A DNA stretch of 64,000 nt from Ignavibacteria bacterium. Its GTDB lineage: Bacteria > Bacteroidota > Ignavibacteria > Tepidaquicellales > Tepidaquicellaceae. Positions within the stretch are counted from its first letter, which is position 1. Every line of letters starts with the position of its first letter. Positions 55,025 to 63,972 of the stretch are shown in pieces. The stretch covers positions 434,001 through 498,000 of the forward strand of contig JBAZNU010000002.1 in assembly GCA_041649015.1 (NCBI GenBank). The letters run 5' to 3'. The notes beneath the pieces were generated by a model that was not told where the DNA came from, searched no databases, and saw only the letters and a list, made by a program, of their open reading frames with translations. The translations under genes were made by a program, and so were the position numbers.

Positions 55025-55190
55025 ATTATATCGGCAGGTCTCCTGACTTCAAAGCAATTTCTGTTTACCTTCCCATCCTAAAACAGAACAGTGGTTAAGC
55101 AAAACAGTCTTCTTTGTAACAGTTGCGTGGACAGTTCCGGTATCACACCGAATTCCCTATTATTGCATCAGCAACCGAATAACCTATTAA
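55025..55190 (-). promoter_or_regulatory. Cobalamin riboswitch aptamer
   Basis: On the minus strand the leader shows the class-defining segments in order: AATAGGGAATTCGGTGTGAT, ACCGGAACTGTCCACGCAAC, then near the 3' end the B12-box-like AAGTCAGGAGACCTGCC (about 55050-55034). Outer helix P1 is made by TTATTCGG (55182-55175) and the CCGATATAA side near 55030. It lies between the dCMP deaminase gene and btuB and should repress the operon when adenosylcobalamin or another cobalamin is present. Confidence 0.93.
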
Positions 55191-55199
55191 AAAGAACTT

Positions 55200-55691
55200 T
55201 TAATTTAATATATTAAAATTTAAAATAATCTTTTTGTTCTTAACAATCAATTGTCTTTCTTTTACACCAGAGAGTTTAAACATCTTTCGTGAAGCTTTTA
55301 CTGAATCAGAATCTTTATATTTATCAGATAGGAAAACGACTTCTTTTATTCCGGACTGAATAATAAGCTTTGCACATTCATTGCATGGGAAGAGGTCTAC
55401 ATAAATTCTTGCTCCATGAAGGTCTTTTGTCGAATTAAGTATTGCATTCGCTTCAGCATGAACAACGTATGGATATTTTGTTTGATTCTGATTTTCGGCT
55501 TGTCTATCCCATGGAAGATTATCGTCGGAACATCCTATCGGAAAACCATTATAACCAATACCTACTACTTTATTTTCCCCATTAACAATACATGCTCCAA
55601 CCTGAGTACTCGGGTCTTTGCTTCGTTTTGCCGACAGCATAGCAATACCCATAAAATATTCGTCCCAGCTTATATAGTCATCTCTTTTCAT
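55200..55691 (-). CDS. dCMP deaminase
   Basis: A 163-residue zinc deaminase converting dCMP to dUMP, the substrate for thymidylate synthesis. Motifs: [13 protein letters not shown] near residue 22, [10 protein letters not shown] near 78 with the catalytic Glu, and [12 protein letters not shown] near 100 with the two zinc cysteines. Its start overlaps the UPF0200-like kinase gene by four bases, pairing two deoxynucleotide enzymes. Together with dut (16 kb) it bears on the dUMP supply. Confidence 0.92.
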   Translation of the reverse strand: MKRDDYISWDEYFMGIAMLSAKRSKDPSTQVGACIVNGENKVVGIGYNGFPIGCSDDNLPWDRQAENQNQTKYPYVVHAEANAILNSTKDLHGARIYVDLFPCNECAKLIIQSGIKEVVFLSDKYKDSDSVKASRKMFKLSGVKERQLIVKNKKIILNFNILN

Positions 55692-56221
55692 AAGTAGTTA
55701 GAAAGATTTTGGTTTAATTCATCTAACGTTAAATTATTAAATACAGTAAAGTCTGCAAAAGCAATCGGACCGCCTTTATCCAGTTTTTCTATCTCGCCGA
55801 AATCCCTTGATATTGCTTCCTCGTATGTGAGCGGTCTGAAAGGTCTTTCTTTAAGTCTTTCGTAACGCAATGATTTAGTAGTGAAAATATTAAGTAGTTT
55901 GAATGCATTTCCAAATTCACTGCTGAGAATTTTAAACTCTTCCCATGAATAAAGACTTTCGACAACAACGTTTGATTCTTTGATAAAAGTTTTAATTTTA
56001 TCAATACTCTTTAATGCCATTACACCCATACCGAATTCTTTTCTAAGATCTTCCCTTACTATACGTTCATTCACTTCATTAATATCCAGTTCTCTTCTTT
56101 TCAGTTCATCAATGACAACTTCTCCAAAATATACCTTTTTATATCCGTTCTTCTCGAAATACTTAACAGCCTCACTTTTTCCGGATCCGCACATACCGAT
56201 TACTGCGACAATTTTTTTCAT
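55688..56221 (-). CDS. UPF0200-like P-loop kinase
   Basis: A 177-residue nucleoside-monophosphate-kinase-fold protein. Walker [15 protein letters not shown] (residues 9-22), then [14 protein letters not shown] and [45 protein letters not shown] follows in pieces, and finally FADFTVFNN. The layout matches the UPF0200 family, archaeal in most described cases, distantly related to dephospho-CoA kinase. Overlap with the dCMP deaminase gene suggests a deoxynucleotide role, but substrate is unproved. Confidence 0.75.
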   Translation of the reverse strand: MKKIVAVIGMCGSGKSEAVKYFEKNGYKKVYFGEVVIDELKRRELDINEVNERIVREDLRKEFGMGVMALKSIDKIKTFIKESNVVVESLYSWEEFKILSSEFGNAFKLLNIFTTKSLRYERLKERPFRPLTYEEAISRDFGEIEKLDKGGPIAFADFTVFNNLTLDELNQNLSNYL

Positions 56222-56222
56222 T

Positions 56223-56642
56223 CTATTTCAGAAATTGTTTTGAAGTAGTTAAACCAGTCTCAGTTATATCAAACGTTATCGAATCTTCTTTTGGATTATA
56301 ATACTTTTGAATAAGTAAATACTTCTCCGCGGTTCCTTCGTAGTATTTAATCAGATAGAGTGAAGAGGATATTTTATCGATAGTTACTTTTGAAGCAGAA
56401 GATACTTTTGGATATACGGACTCGCTCAGGAATGACTCAAGTTCAACTTCAGATTCGTCGTTCAGAATGCTCTGAGCCAGAACAGCACCGAACGATTCAG
56501 CGGGAGTAAGCGAAGTTGTATCGTTCTCCTCCATCTCCTGCTGTAATACTTTTTCATTCTGTTCTTTAATTTCTTTTTCTTTTCCGCAGCCCATAACAAT
56601 CACAGAAAAAATCAGAAAAGAAATAACCGAAAGCTTTATCAT
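56223..56642 (-). CDS. Small lipoprotein of unknown function
   Basis: A 139-residue lipoprotein with lipobox VMGC (Cys19), followed by an acidic coiled segment ([21 protein letters not shown]) and a small beta-rich domain that includes [20 protein letters not shown]. No family recognised. Its start overlaps the upstream PLP enzyme gene by four bases, and it ends 1 bp before the kinase gene, so it belongs to the same operon. Confidence 0.75.
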   Translation of the reverse strand: MIKLSVISFLIFSVIVMGCGKEKEIKEQNEKVLQQEMEENDTTSLTPAESFGAVLAQSILNDESEVELESFLSESVYPKVSSASKVTIDKISSSLYLIKYYEGTAEKYLLIQKYYNPKEDSITFDITETGLTTSKQFLK

Positions 56643-57835
56643 TTAATAACTCCCATTTCCCTGCCTATCTGTCCGAAGACGTCAAGAATCCTGTTCAAGT
56701 GCTTTTCTTCGTGAGTAGCCATATAAGAAGTTCTAAGCATAGAAAGGTTCTGCGGAACTCCGGGTGGTACAAATGCATTCACAAACACACCTGCATCGTA
56801 AAGTTTTCTCCAGAATTGGAAAGTCAGCAGGTCATTTCCAAGAATCACCGGTACTATAGGAGTGACACCTTCGAGGACATGGAATCCTAAACCTTTAAGA
56901 CCTTCTCTCATCTTCTTTCCATTAGCCCTTAGTTTATCAACTCTTTGAGGTTCTTCTATTAGTATCTCAAGAGCTGCAATTGCAGCTGCTACCGATGATG
57001 GGGTTGGTGAAGCTGAGAAAATAAGCGCAGTCGAATGATGTTTAAGGAAATTAATTACCCTTTCTTCACCGGCAACAAACCCGCCGAGGGATGCAAGAGT
57101 CTTTGAGAATGTACCCATGATAAGGTCAACTTCATCGTCAAGTCCAAATTCAGAAGCGGTACCTCTGCCTCCCTTTCCAATTACGCCTAAGGAATGAGCG
57201 TCGTCAACCATTATTCTTGCGTTGTATTTCTTGCAAAGTGTAACAATTTCAGGCAGCTCTACAACAGTACCAGACGTAGAAAAAACTCCATCTGTAGCAA
57301 TAAGCTTTCCCGCTTCTACTGGGACTGATTTTAATACTCTTTCGAGGTCGTTTAAGTCTCCATGCTTGTATCGAACAAGGTCAGCAAGAAGTCCTTTAGC
57401 CATTAATGTTCCTGCTACGATGCTTGCATGATTGTCTTTATCAGAAATAATATATTCACCTTTATTCACGAGTGTAGGAATTATTCCCTGAGCAGTTTGA
57501 TAGCCTGTTGAGTACAGCAGGCAGGCTTCCTTTTTCAGGAATCTTGCCAGCTTTTCTTCAAGTTCTATATGAAGGTCAAGAGTACCGGTAAGGTATCTTG
57601 AACCGGAACAACCTGTTCCATATTTTATAAGTGCTTCCTGGGCTGCTTTAACAACCCTTGGATGCGTTGTAAGTCCGTGATAATTATTAGAGCCAGCCAT
57701 AATAGTTTCACGTCCTTCGAGTTTCACTACGGGACCCTCATTTTGCTCAATTGGTCTGAAATATGGGTAAAAACCCGCAGCTTTAACCTCATCCGCTCTA
57801 GTAAATGTATAGCATTTTGTGAATAAATTGTTCAT
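56639..57835 (-). CDS. Serine palmitoyltransferase-like alpha-oxoamine synthase
   Basis: A 398-residue PLP enzyme of the alpha-oxoamine synthase family (with KBL and AONS). The head [12 protein letters not shown], then [15 protein letters not shown] and [22 protein letters not shown], is the form seen in bacterial serine palmitoyltransferases of Bacteroidota. The PLP lysine lies in [13 protein letters not shown]. This suggests sphingolipid synthesis (3-ketodihydrosphingosine from serine and acyl-CoA); glycine C-acetyltransferase is the alternative. A divergently transcribed dehydrogenase gene is adjacent. Confidence 0.8.
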   Translation of the reverse strand: MNNLFTKCYTFTRADEVKAAGFYPYFRPIEQNEGPVVKLEGRETIMAGSNNYHGLTTHPRVVKAAQEALIKYGTGCSGSRYLTGTLDLHIELEEKLARFLKKEACLLYSTGYQTAQGIIPTLVNKGEYIISDKDNHASIVAGTLMAKGLLADLVRYKHGDLNDLERVLKSVPVEAGKLIATDGVFSTSGTVVELPEIVTLCKKYNARIMVDDAHSLGVIGKGGRGTASEFGLDDEVDLIMGTFSKTLASLGGFVAGEERVINFLKHHSTALIFSASPTPSSVAAAIAALEILIEEPQRVDKLRANGKKMREGLKGLGFHVLEGVTPIVPVILGNDLLTFQFWRKLYDAGVFVNAFVPPGVPQNLSMLRTSYMATHEEKHLNRILDVFGQIGREMGVIK

Positions 57836-57936
57836 TTATCTATATATTAAGGTTGATACTTTCAGAAAATTTTTAACATAGAAAATACATATTAATATTA
57901 ATAACTTCTATGACAAAATTAAATTATAAAATACTA

Positions 57937-58920
57937 ATGAAAGCATTCGTAACAGGCGCAACGGGATTTGTCGGAAGTCATTTAGTTGATTTATTGCTGG
58001 AAAAAGGCATTGAAGTTGCATGTTTAAGGAGAAAAACCTCCTCAGTTAAGTGGCTTGAAGGTAAAAATGTAAATTTTATTGAGGGTGACTTATATTCAAA
58101 CGAAGCACTCGAAAAAGCTGTAAAAGATGTTGATTATGTGTTTCATGTAGCCGGAATTGTAAAAGCAAAGAGCAAAGAAGGATTTGAAAGAGGAAATAAT
58201 CTCGCAACCAAAAATCTGGTAGAAATTACTGCAAGAGTTAATCCAAGACTCAAAAAATTTGTATATGTGAGCTCTCTGGCAGTCTGCGGTCCTAATCTTG
58301 GTACAGAGCCATTAACCGAAGACCTAATTCCAAAACCTATAACAACTTATGGAAGGACCAAAAGAGAGGCAGAAAAAGAAGTACTAAAATTCCGGGATAA
58401 AATACCGGTTGTGATAGTAAGACCCCCGGCGATTTACGGACCGCGTGACACGGAAATACTCGTATACTTCAAAACGTTTGCAGGAGGACTGAACAGTATA
58501 ATCGGTTTCAATGATAAATATTTAAGCCTGCTTCACGTAACGGATGTTGTTATGGGAATTTATCTTGCAGGAATTAAGGAAACAAAGAGCGGTGACGTTT
58601 TTTTCATATCATCAGATATAGAATATAACTGGGACGATATCGGAAAAGCTGCATCCAAAGCTATGAATAAAAAAGCCATAAAGCTCAGAATACCGCATTT
58701 TCTGGTATTTACAGTAGGTGCAATTACAGAATTCTTTTATAAGTTTTCGAAATCAGCTCCCACACTGAACCTCGAAAAGTGTCTTGATATAACCCGGGAA
58801 GGATGGTTTTCTTCAAACGCAAAAGCAAAGAGAATACTCGGATTCCGGGAATCTTTCACACTCGAGGAAGGATTCAAAGATACGTATGAATGGTATAAAC
58901 ATCAGGGATGGCTTAAGTAA
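57937..58920 (+). CDS. NAD(P)-dependent extended-SDR epimerase/dehydratase-type enzyme
   Basis: A 327-residue extended short-chain dehydrogenase. The nucleotide motif GATGFVGSHLVDLL is at the N-terminus; the active site has VYVSSLAVCG with the Tyr-Lys pair in TYGRTKREAEKE, followed by RPPAIYGPRDTEI. The start 9 codons earlier is possible, but MKAFVTGATGF is the family norm. It is divergent from the serine-palmitoyltransferase-like gene. It could be a sphingoid-lipid or sugar enzyme; the substrate is unknown. Confidence 0.85.
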   Translation: MKAFVTGATGFVGSHLVDLLLEKGIEVACLRRKTSSVKWLEGKNVNFIEGDLYSNEALEKAVKDVDYVFHVAGIVKAKSKEGFERGNNLATKNLVEITARVNPRLKKFVYVSSLAVCGPNLGTEPLTEDLIPKPITTYGRTKREAEKEVLKFRDKIPVVIVRPPAIYGPRDTEILVYFKTFAGGLNSIIGFNDKYLSLLHVTDVVMGIYLAGIKETKSGDVFFISSDIEYNWDDIGKAASKAMNKKAIKLRIPHFLVFTVGAITEFFYKFSKSAPTLNLEKCLDITREGWFSSNAKAKRILGFRESFTLEEGFKDTYEWYKHQGWLK

Positions 58921-58957
58921 TACAATATTATTTAAATTAAACTTAACGAGATAAAAT

Positions 58958-60592
58958 TTGAAATATATAATAAGGAATATAGTCGGAAAAACCTTGAAGG
59001 AATTGAATTATTCTCTCGTGGACTTTAGCATTGACTATCCGAAGAACAAGAAATTTGGAGACTTTTCAGCAAATGTTGCATTGGTTCTATCAAAAGAATT
59101 GAAAAAGAATCCGAGAGACATAGCGAATGAACTACTCCCTTTGCTTGAGAAGGAAGCAGTATTTTCTAAAGTGGAAATAGGAGGTGCCGGTTTCATAAAC
59201 TTTTTCGTATCTGATGACTTTTATGATGAACTTGTAAGAAAAGTTATCATTGAAAAGGAATCATTCGGCAGGATATCAATTAATGAGGGCAAAACAGCAA
59301 ACCTTGAATGGGTAAGTGCTAATCCTACAGGTCCGCTTCATGCCGGTCACGGAAGGCAGGTTTGTTTGGGAAAAGCTATAGCAAACCTTCTCGGATGGAC
59401 GGGATACAAAGTCACGAGAGAATATTATTATAACGACGCGGGAAACCAAATGAACAACCTTGCAAAGTCAGTTTATTCACGATATATGCAGATATTTCAG
59501 CCTGATTTTCCTTTTCCCAATGATGGATATGCGGGCGATTACATAAATGATATTGCTGAAACGATTTACAAAGAGAAATCGGAAACATTAAAGGATTCTG
59601 ATGACCTTAATTATTTCAAGAGTAAAGCGGAAGAAGCAAATTTTGCAAGGATTAAAAATACTCTCGCAAAGTTTAACATAAAACATGATATATACTTCAG
59701 TGAAACAGACCTTTATAAAAACGGCGATATAAAAAATCTGTTAATGCTTTTTAAGGATAAGGGAGTCAGCCGAGAAGAACAAGGGGCGACATGGCTGATA
59801 ATGGATAAAGATAAATTCCAAAAAGACAAAGTAATAGTAAAAGCTACAGGAGAGCCAACCTACAGACTTCCAGACATTGCATACCATATCAATAAAATCA
59901 AGAGAGGTTTTGATTTAATAGTAGATATTTTCGGCTCGGATCACGGCGATACTTATAAAGAAGTTTTATACGGAATTCAGGTTGCAGGTTTTAACACTGA
60001 TAACATAAAGGTCATAATACATCAGATGGTAACATTCAAAATGGGAGAAGAGTCAGTAAAGATGAGCAAACGAAGCGATAGAGTTTATTACCTCGACGAC
60101 CTGATAGAAGACGTTGGTGTTGATGCAACTCAACTTTTCTTTGTTATGCGCTCTGCAAACACGCATCTGGACTTTGATATAGAGCTTGCTAAAGATAAGT
60201 CGGACAAAAATCCGGTTTATTATCTACAGTATGCACATGCACGTATTTGCGGAATATTCCGCAATGCTGAAGAAAACATATCCGGATTTAGTAGTGACTA
60301 TCTTAAAAAAGAATATTCACATACCGAACCAGAAGCATTCGAATTGATTAAAGCACTTGCGAAGTTTCCTGAGGAAATACTGAGTGCTTATGAAGGAATG
60401 GAACCTCATAAGCTAATCTACTATCTGAATACTGTCGCAGAATTATTTCATAAATTTTATCACAATAACCGCGTCGTTAATCCTGATGATTTGCATACGA
60501 CGTACTCACGTCTTCAGGTTTGTTTCATAACTAAACAAGTTCTTCAAAACGGATTTGCTGTAATAGGAATATCTGCACCCGAAAGGATGTAG
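58958..60592 (+). CDS. argS: Arginyl-tRNA synthetase
   Basis: Charges tRNA-Arg. In the 544 residues, the N-terminal Add1 domain (about 1-100) is followed by the HIGH motif as NPTGPLHAGHGRQ near residues 126-138, and the KMSKS-like VKMSKRSDRVYYLDDL near 368. The C-terminal helical anticodon domain follows (YLQYAHARICGIFRNAEE). Translation begins at a TTG with only a weak GAG upstream. It is monocistronic, ending in a strong bidirectional terminator. Confidence 0.95.
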   Translation: MKYIIRNIVGKTLKELNYSLVDFSIDYPKNKKFGDFSANVALVLSKELKKNPRDIANELLPLLEKEAVFSKVEIGGAGFINFFVSDDFYDELVRKVIIEKESFGRISINEGKTANLEWVSANPTGPLHAGHGRQVCLGKAIANLLGWTGYKVTREYYYNDAGNQMNNLAKSVYSRYMQIFQPDFPFPNDGYAGDYINDIAETIYKEKSETLKDSDDLNYFKSKAEEANFARIKNTLAKFNIKHDIYFSETDLYKNGDIKNLLMLFKDKGVSREEQGATWLIMDKDKFQKDKVIVKATGEPTYRLPDIAYHINKIKRGFDLIVDIFGSDHGDTYKEVLYGIQVAGFNTDNIKVIIHQMVTFKMGEESVKMSKRSDRVYYLDDLIEDVGVDATQLFFVMRSANTHLDFDIELAKDKSDKNPVYYLQYAHARICGIFRNAEENISGFSSDYLKKEYSHTEPEAFELIKALAKFPEEILSAYEGMEPHKLIYYLNTVAELFHKFYHNNRVVNPDDLHTTYSRLQVCFITKQVLQNGFAVIGISAPERM

Positions 60593-60615
60593 AGATTATA
60601 ATAATTATTAAACAA

Positions 60616-60646
60616 AAAAGGCAGTATCTTCGGAATACTGCCTTTT
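60616..60646. terminator. Bidirectional terminator after argS
   Basis: Arms AAAAGGCAGTAT (60616-60627) and ATACTGCCTTTT (60635-60646) with a CTTCGGA loop. It also serves the convergent gene ending at 60665. Confidence 0.85.
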
Positions 60647-60664
60647 ATAATTCTCAAAGAATAT

Positions 60665-61117
60665 TTATTTCTTCTTTTCTTCTTTCTTAGGCTCTTCCTT
60701 CTTCACCTCTTTCTTAGGTTCTTCTTTCTTTACTTCTTCTGTTCCTTCTGTCTTAGGTTTTCTTACTTTTTTCTTCCAGGTCATTTTGTTGAACTTGTCT
60801 TTCATAGCATTCCATTTTGTAAGCTGGTCTTTTGTTAAGACTGTGTTCATATCCTTATCGACACCGGCTTGTAGTTTTGCTACCTCGTCTGCATAAGCTT
60901 TTTTATCGAGCTTCTTTACCTTAAGGTCTTCTACTTTCATTTCGTAGTTTAAATAAACCGGATAAACCTTGTTGTACTGCTCAACGGTTAAATTGAGTTT
61001 CTTATACAGATAATCTGATTTCATTCCGGCTCTGTCTCCGGGAAAGCTGACTGCAAAAGCTGAACCGAAGAATCCAACTATAATTGCAATTACTAATAAC
61101 GCTTTAATTCTTGACAT
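60665..61117 (-). CDS. Small exported Lys/Glu-rich protein (Spy/CpxP-like core)
   Basis: A 150-residue secreted protein: signal about 1-23 (ending AFAVS), a helical middle of about 75 residues with KLNLTVEQYNKVYPVYLNYE and VLTKDQLTKWNAMKDKFNK, reminiscent of Spy/CpxP LTxxQ motifs. The tail of about 30 residues is made of repeated KKEEPKKE units. Spy-like proteins are periplasmic chaperones, but similarity here is slight. The lysine/glutamate tail resembles those of TonB and other envelope proteins in this genome. Confidence 0.7.
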   Translation of the reverse strand: MSRIKALLVIAIIVGFFGSAFAVSFPGDRAGMKSDYLYKKLNLTVEQYNKVYPVYLNYEMKVEDLKVKKLDKKAYADEVAKLQAGVDKDMNTVLTKDQLTKWNAMKDKFNKMTWKKKVRKPKTEGTEEVKKEEPKKEVKKEEPKKEEKKK

Positions 61118-61304
61118 AAAGTTTTTAAATTTTTAATGTTATAAAATAGTTAATAACGGTGCAAATATGAATATTTATTTATAAAAAGTAAATATCATTT
61201 TTTAGACACCCCTGTCTATTATTTCAGACTGTTTAATTTGTTTCCTTTTTGTTATATCTTCAAAATTTATTAATAGTTATTTTATCACAAACAAAATTTA
61301 CCGA

Positions 61305-62003
61305 ATGCTTGATACTTTTATTTCAGAACCATTCCTTGGATTTAGCGAAAAAGCTTTGGACTTTTTTTCTAAACTAAAGAAAAAGAAGTACAATAATAAG
61401 AAATGGTTTGACGCCAACAGACACATTTATGAAGATGAAGTTAAATTACCGATGCGTTCTTTGCTTGATACGCTTACTCCGGAATTGAAAAAATATGACG
61501 AAAGGATTGTCATTTCATATAAATCAATTTTCAGGATTAACCGGGACATCAGGTTTAAGAGAGACAAGACACCTTACAAAAGCCATTACGGTGCTTCTTT
61601 AACATATGATAAAATTAAGACTCCTGAGGTACCGCAATTTTATTTCCACATTTCATCGGATGAGTTTCTTTTTGCTTCAGGACAATACAGTTCTGAAACA
61701 GCTTTAATTAAAAAAATGAGAAAAAGAATCTTTCAGGATAAAGATTTATTTCTTTCGATTATAAATGAAAAGAACTTTTTCAAACATTTCGGACAGATAA
61801 ACGGTGATAAACTAAAAAATATACCTTCTGAATATAAAGGAAAGAATACCGAAGGAATCACTGACTACCTGAAAATGAAGCAATTCTACGTTTTCAGAAA
61901 TTACAGTCCTGAGACAGCACTTTCAAGTGATCTTGCAGACAGAATTTTAGAAAATATAAAAATCACAGGCGAATTCAATAAATTCCTGTATGATTCACTA
62001 TAA
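61305..62003 (+). CDS. DUF2461 (TIGR02453-family) protein
   Basis: A 232-residue protein with the family motifs ALDFFSKLKKKKYNNKKWFDANRHIYE near the N-terminus and RDIRFKRDKTPYKSHYGASL near 87, then YFHISSDEFLFASGQYSS. The family is widespread in bacteria and fungi with no known function. It is followed after 23 bp by the CDGSH gene and two hydrolases, so the four may be co-transcribed. Confidence 0.88.
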   Translation: MLDTFISEPFLGFSEKALDFFSKLKKKKYNNKKWFDANRHIYEDEVKLPMRSLLDTLTPELKKYDERIVISYKSIFRINRDIRFKRDKTPYKSHYGASLTYDKIKTPEVPQFYFHISSDEFLFASGQYSSETALIKKMRKRIFQDKDLFLSIINEKNFFKHFGQINGDKLKNIPSEYKGKNTEGITDYLKMKQFYVFRNYSPETALSSDLADRILENIKITGEFNKFLYDSL

Positions 62004-62026
62004 ACCAAATTAGAAAGGAACAAAAT

Positions 62027-62263
62027 ATGGAAGAACCAAAGGTATTTCAGAAATCACCAATCATAAAAGATGAAAAAGTCGGGACTTATTACTGGTGTTC
62101 ATGCGGCCGATCAAATAATCAGCCCTACTGTAATGGATCACACAAAGGAACGACATTTTCCCCGATAAAAGTGGATATTACCGAGGATAGAAAAGTTGCA
62201 TGGTGCGCATGCAAGAACACAAAAAACAGTCCATTCTGCGACGGAACACATAAAATTTTATGA
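62027..62263 (+). CDS. CDGSH iron-sulfur protein with two cluster motifs
   Basis: A 78-residue protein containing two CDGSH motifs: CSCGRSNNQPYCNGSH and CACKNTKNSPFCDGTH. Each binds a 2Fe-2S cluster with three cysteines and one histidine. The double-motif form is typical of bacterial MitoNEET-like proteins that shuttle electrons or iron-sulfur clusters. A GAAAGGA site stands before the ATG. One base separates its stop from the next start. Confidence 0.92.
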   Translation: MEEPKVFQKSPIIKDEKVGTYYWCSCGRSNNQPYCNGSHKGTTFSPIKVDITEDRKVAWCACKNTKNSPFCDGTHKIL

Positions 62264-62264
62264 C

Positions 62265-63056
62265 ATGAAAAATTTGAATATAAACGGGCTCGCGGTTAAA
62301 GATTCGGATAACGGGAAAATTCCTCTTTTATTTGTCCATGCATTTCCCCTCAGTTTAAAGATGTGGGAAAATCAGGTTTCAACATTCGGTACTGATTACA
62401 GGGTTGTAACTTATGACATAAGGGGTCTCGGTAAAAGTTCACAGAATGACAATCAATTCATGATGGAAACCTACGCTGATGATTTAATCAATCTAATAAA
62501 TGTACTTAAACTCGAAAAAGTGAACGCTGCAGGGCTGTCTATGGGAGGATACATAATTCAAAGAGCTTTATTAAAAAATCCCGAATTGTTTAAAACAGTT
62601 ATTCTTGCCGATACACGTCTGGAAAGGGATTCAAATGATGGACTATCTTCACGAGCTACCGCAATACAGAGAATCAAAACAGGAAAGCGACAAGAATTCC
62701 TTGAAACATTTACTAAAAATCTTGTATCAAGCGAAAACTTCAAGAACAAAGAGTTAATGTCGAAAATTTATTCTATTATTGAAGATAATAATGATGAAGG
62801 AATCTGTGGTGCTCTTCTCGCACTCGCTACTCGATCCGATAATGTAGGAGCGTTTAAAAACTGCAATATGCCCGCTCTTGTAATAGTTGGTGAGCATGAT
62901 GTCCTGACTCCAATAGAAGCAGGTATAAAAATTAAAGAGGAATTCAGAAATTCTGAAATGCATGTGATAAAAGATTCAGGTCATTTGAGCAACATGGAAA
63001 ATCCTGTGGAATTTAATAGATCTCTTAAAGGTTTTCTTGAAAAGCACAATGAATAA
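62265..63056 (+). CDS. Alpha/beta hydrolase (first of a tandem pair)
   Basis: A 263-residue alpha/beta hydrolase. Oxyanion/nucleophile region: LLFVHAFPLSLKMWENQV, then AAGLSMGGYIIQRALL with the catalytic Ser, VIVGEHDVLTP (Asp) and KDSGHLSNMENP (His). The fold resembles 3-oxoadipate enol-lactonase or haloperoxidase-type enzymes. The ATG at 62265 is chosen; a longer frame overlaps the CDGSH gene. It is similar throughout to the next gene, so they arose by duplication. Substrate unknown. Confidence 0.88.
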   Translation: MKNLNINGLAVKDSDNGKIPLLFVHAFPLSLKMWENQVSTFGTDYRVVTYDIRGLGKSSQNDNQFMMETYADDLINLINVLKLEKVNAAGLSMGGYIIQRALLKNPELFKTVILADTRLERDSNDGLSSRATAIQRIKTGKRQEFLETFTKNLVSSENFKNKELMSKIYSIIEDNNDEGICGALLALATRSDNVGAFKNCNMPALVIVGEHDVLTPIEAGIKIKEEFRNSEMHVIKDSGHLSNMENPVEFNRSLKGFLEKHNE

Positions 63057-63065
63057 TACAATAGA

Positions 63066-63875
63066 TTGAGAAGCATAAATGTACTTGGAGTGAATGTGAA
63101 TGACTACGGAGGAAAAGGAGCACCTCTCCTTTTCGTCCACAGTTTTCCTTTATCGAGCAAGATGTGGGATGAACAAGTCGCATATTTCACTGATAAATTC
63201 AGGGTTATTACTTACGATACAAGAGGACTTGGCAAGAGCAGCTCGAATGACAATGTCTTTTCGATGGAAAAGCTTGTTAATGACTTTTTCCATATTATAA
63301 ACAGACTGAAGCTATCCAAAGTAAATGCTGTCGGTCTTTCTATGGGTGGTTATACGCTCCTAAGAGCAGTTTTAAAAGACGCCGATAGATTTCATTCGAT
63401 AACTCTGGTAAACACAAAAGCAGATAAAGATGAAGACGAAGAAATATTAAAAAGGTCTTCACAGATTATTAAGATTAAATCGGGCGGCAGAGTTGCTTAT
63501 CTGAATAAACTTATACCAAATCTAATTCCGGAGAACAAGAAAGAAATATCGGAAAAGGTTAAGGAAATTATCAGGAATAATACTAACGAAGGCATTTGCG
63601 GCAACCTTCTTGCACTCTCAACGAGAATTAAAACACTTAATCTGGTTAATAAAATAGATGTATCTGTTCTTATGATATCGGGTACAGAGGATAGAATAAA
63701 TTCTTCGGATCAAATGGATATGCTTTTCTCAAAATTTTGCGATAACAGGAATAAAAGTACATTTACCACACTATTGAAGATGACAAACAGCGGGCATTTG
63801 TGCAATATGGAGAATCCTTATGAGTTTAATAAAATTCTCGAATGGTTTCTTAATGGGATTGAAATTAATTCTTAA
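63066..63875 (+). CDS. Alpha/beta hydrolase (second of a tandem pair)
   Basis: A 269-residue paralogue of the preceding hydrolase: LLFVHSFPLSSKMWDEQV, AVGLSMGGYTLLRAVL (catalytic Ser), MISGTEDRINSS (Asp) and TNSGHLCNMENP (His). Identical blocks such as GLGKSS, SMGGY and the EGICG segment support recent duplication. Translation starts at a TTG 9 bp after the first copy, and its N-terminus MRSINVLGVNVND aligns with MKNLNINGLAVKD. The role is unknown; the pair may act on different esters. Confidence 0.85.
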   Translation: MRSINVLGVNVNDYGGKGAPLLFVHSFPLSSKMWDEQVAYFTDKFRVITYDTRGLGKSSSNDNVFSMEKLVNDFFHIINRLKLSKVNAVGLSMGGYTLLRAVLKDADRFHSITLVNTKADKDEDEEILKRSSQIIKIKSGGRVAYLNKLIPNLIPENKKEISEKVKEIIRNNTNEGICGNLLALSTRIKTLNLVNKIDVSVLMISGTEDRINSSDQMDMLFSKFCDNRNKSTFTTLLKMTNSGHLCNMENPYEFNKILEWFLNGIEINS

Positions 63876-63898
63876 ATAGGATATATTTTTGCATACAT

Positions 63899-63972
63899 GG
63901 CGGGTATAGCTCAGTTGGTAGAGCGTCAGATTGTGGCTCTGAATGTCACGGGTTCGAGCCCCGTTATTCGCC
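63899..63972 (+). tRNA. tRNA-His (GTG anticodon)
   Basis: Cloverleaf with acceptor GCGGGTA/TATTCGC preceded by an encoded G-1 (63899) pairing with discriminator C73 (63972), the identity element of tRNA-His. Anticodon arm TCAGA-TTGTGGC-TCTGA gives anticodon GTG. T arm ACGGG-TTCGAGC-CCCGT. CCA is not encoded. It follows the hydrolase pair on the same strand. Confidence 0.95.
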
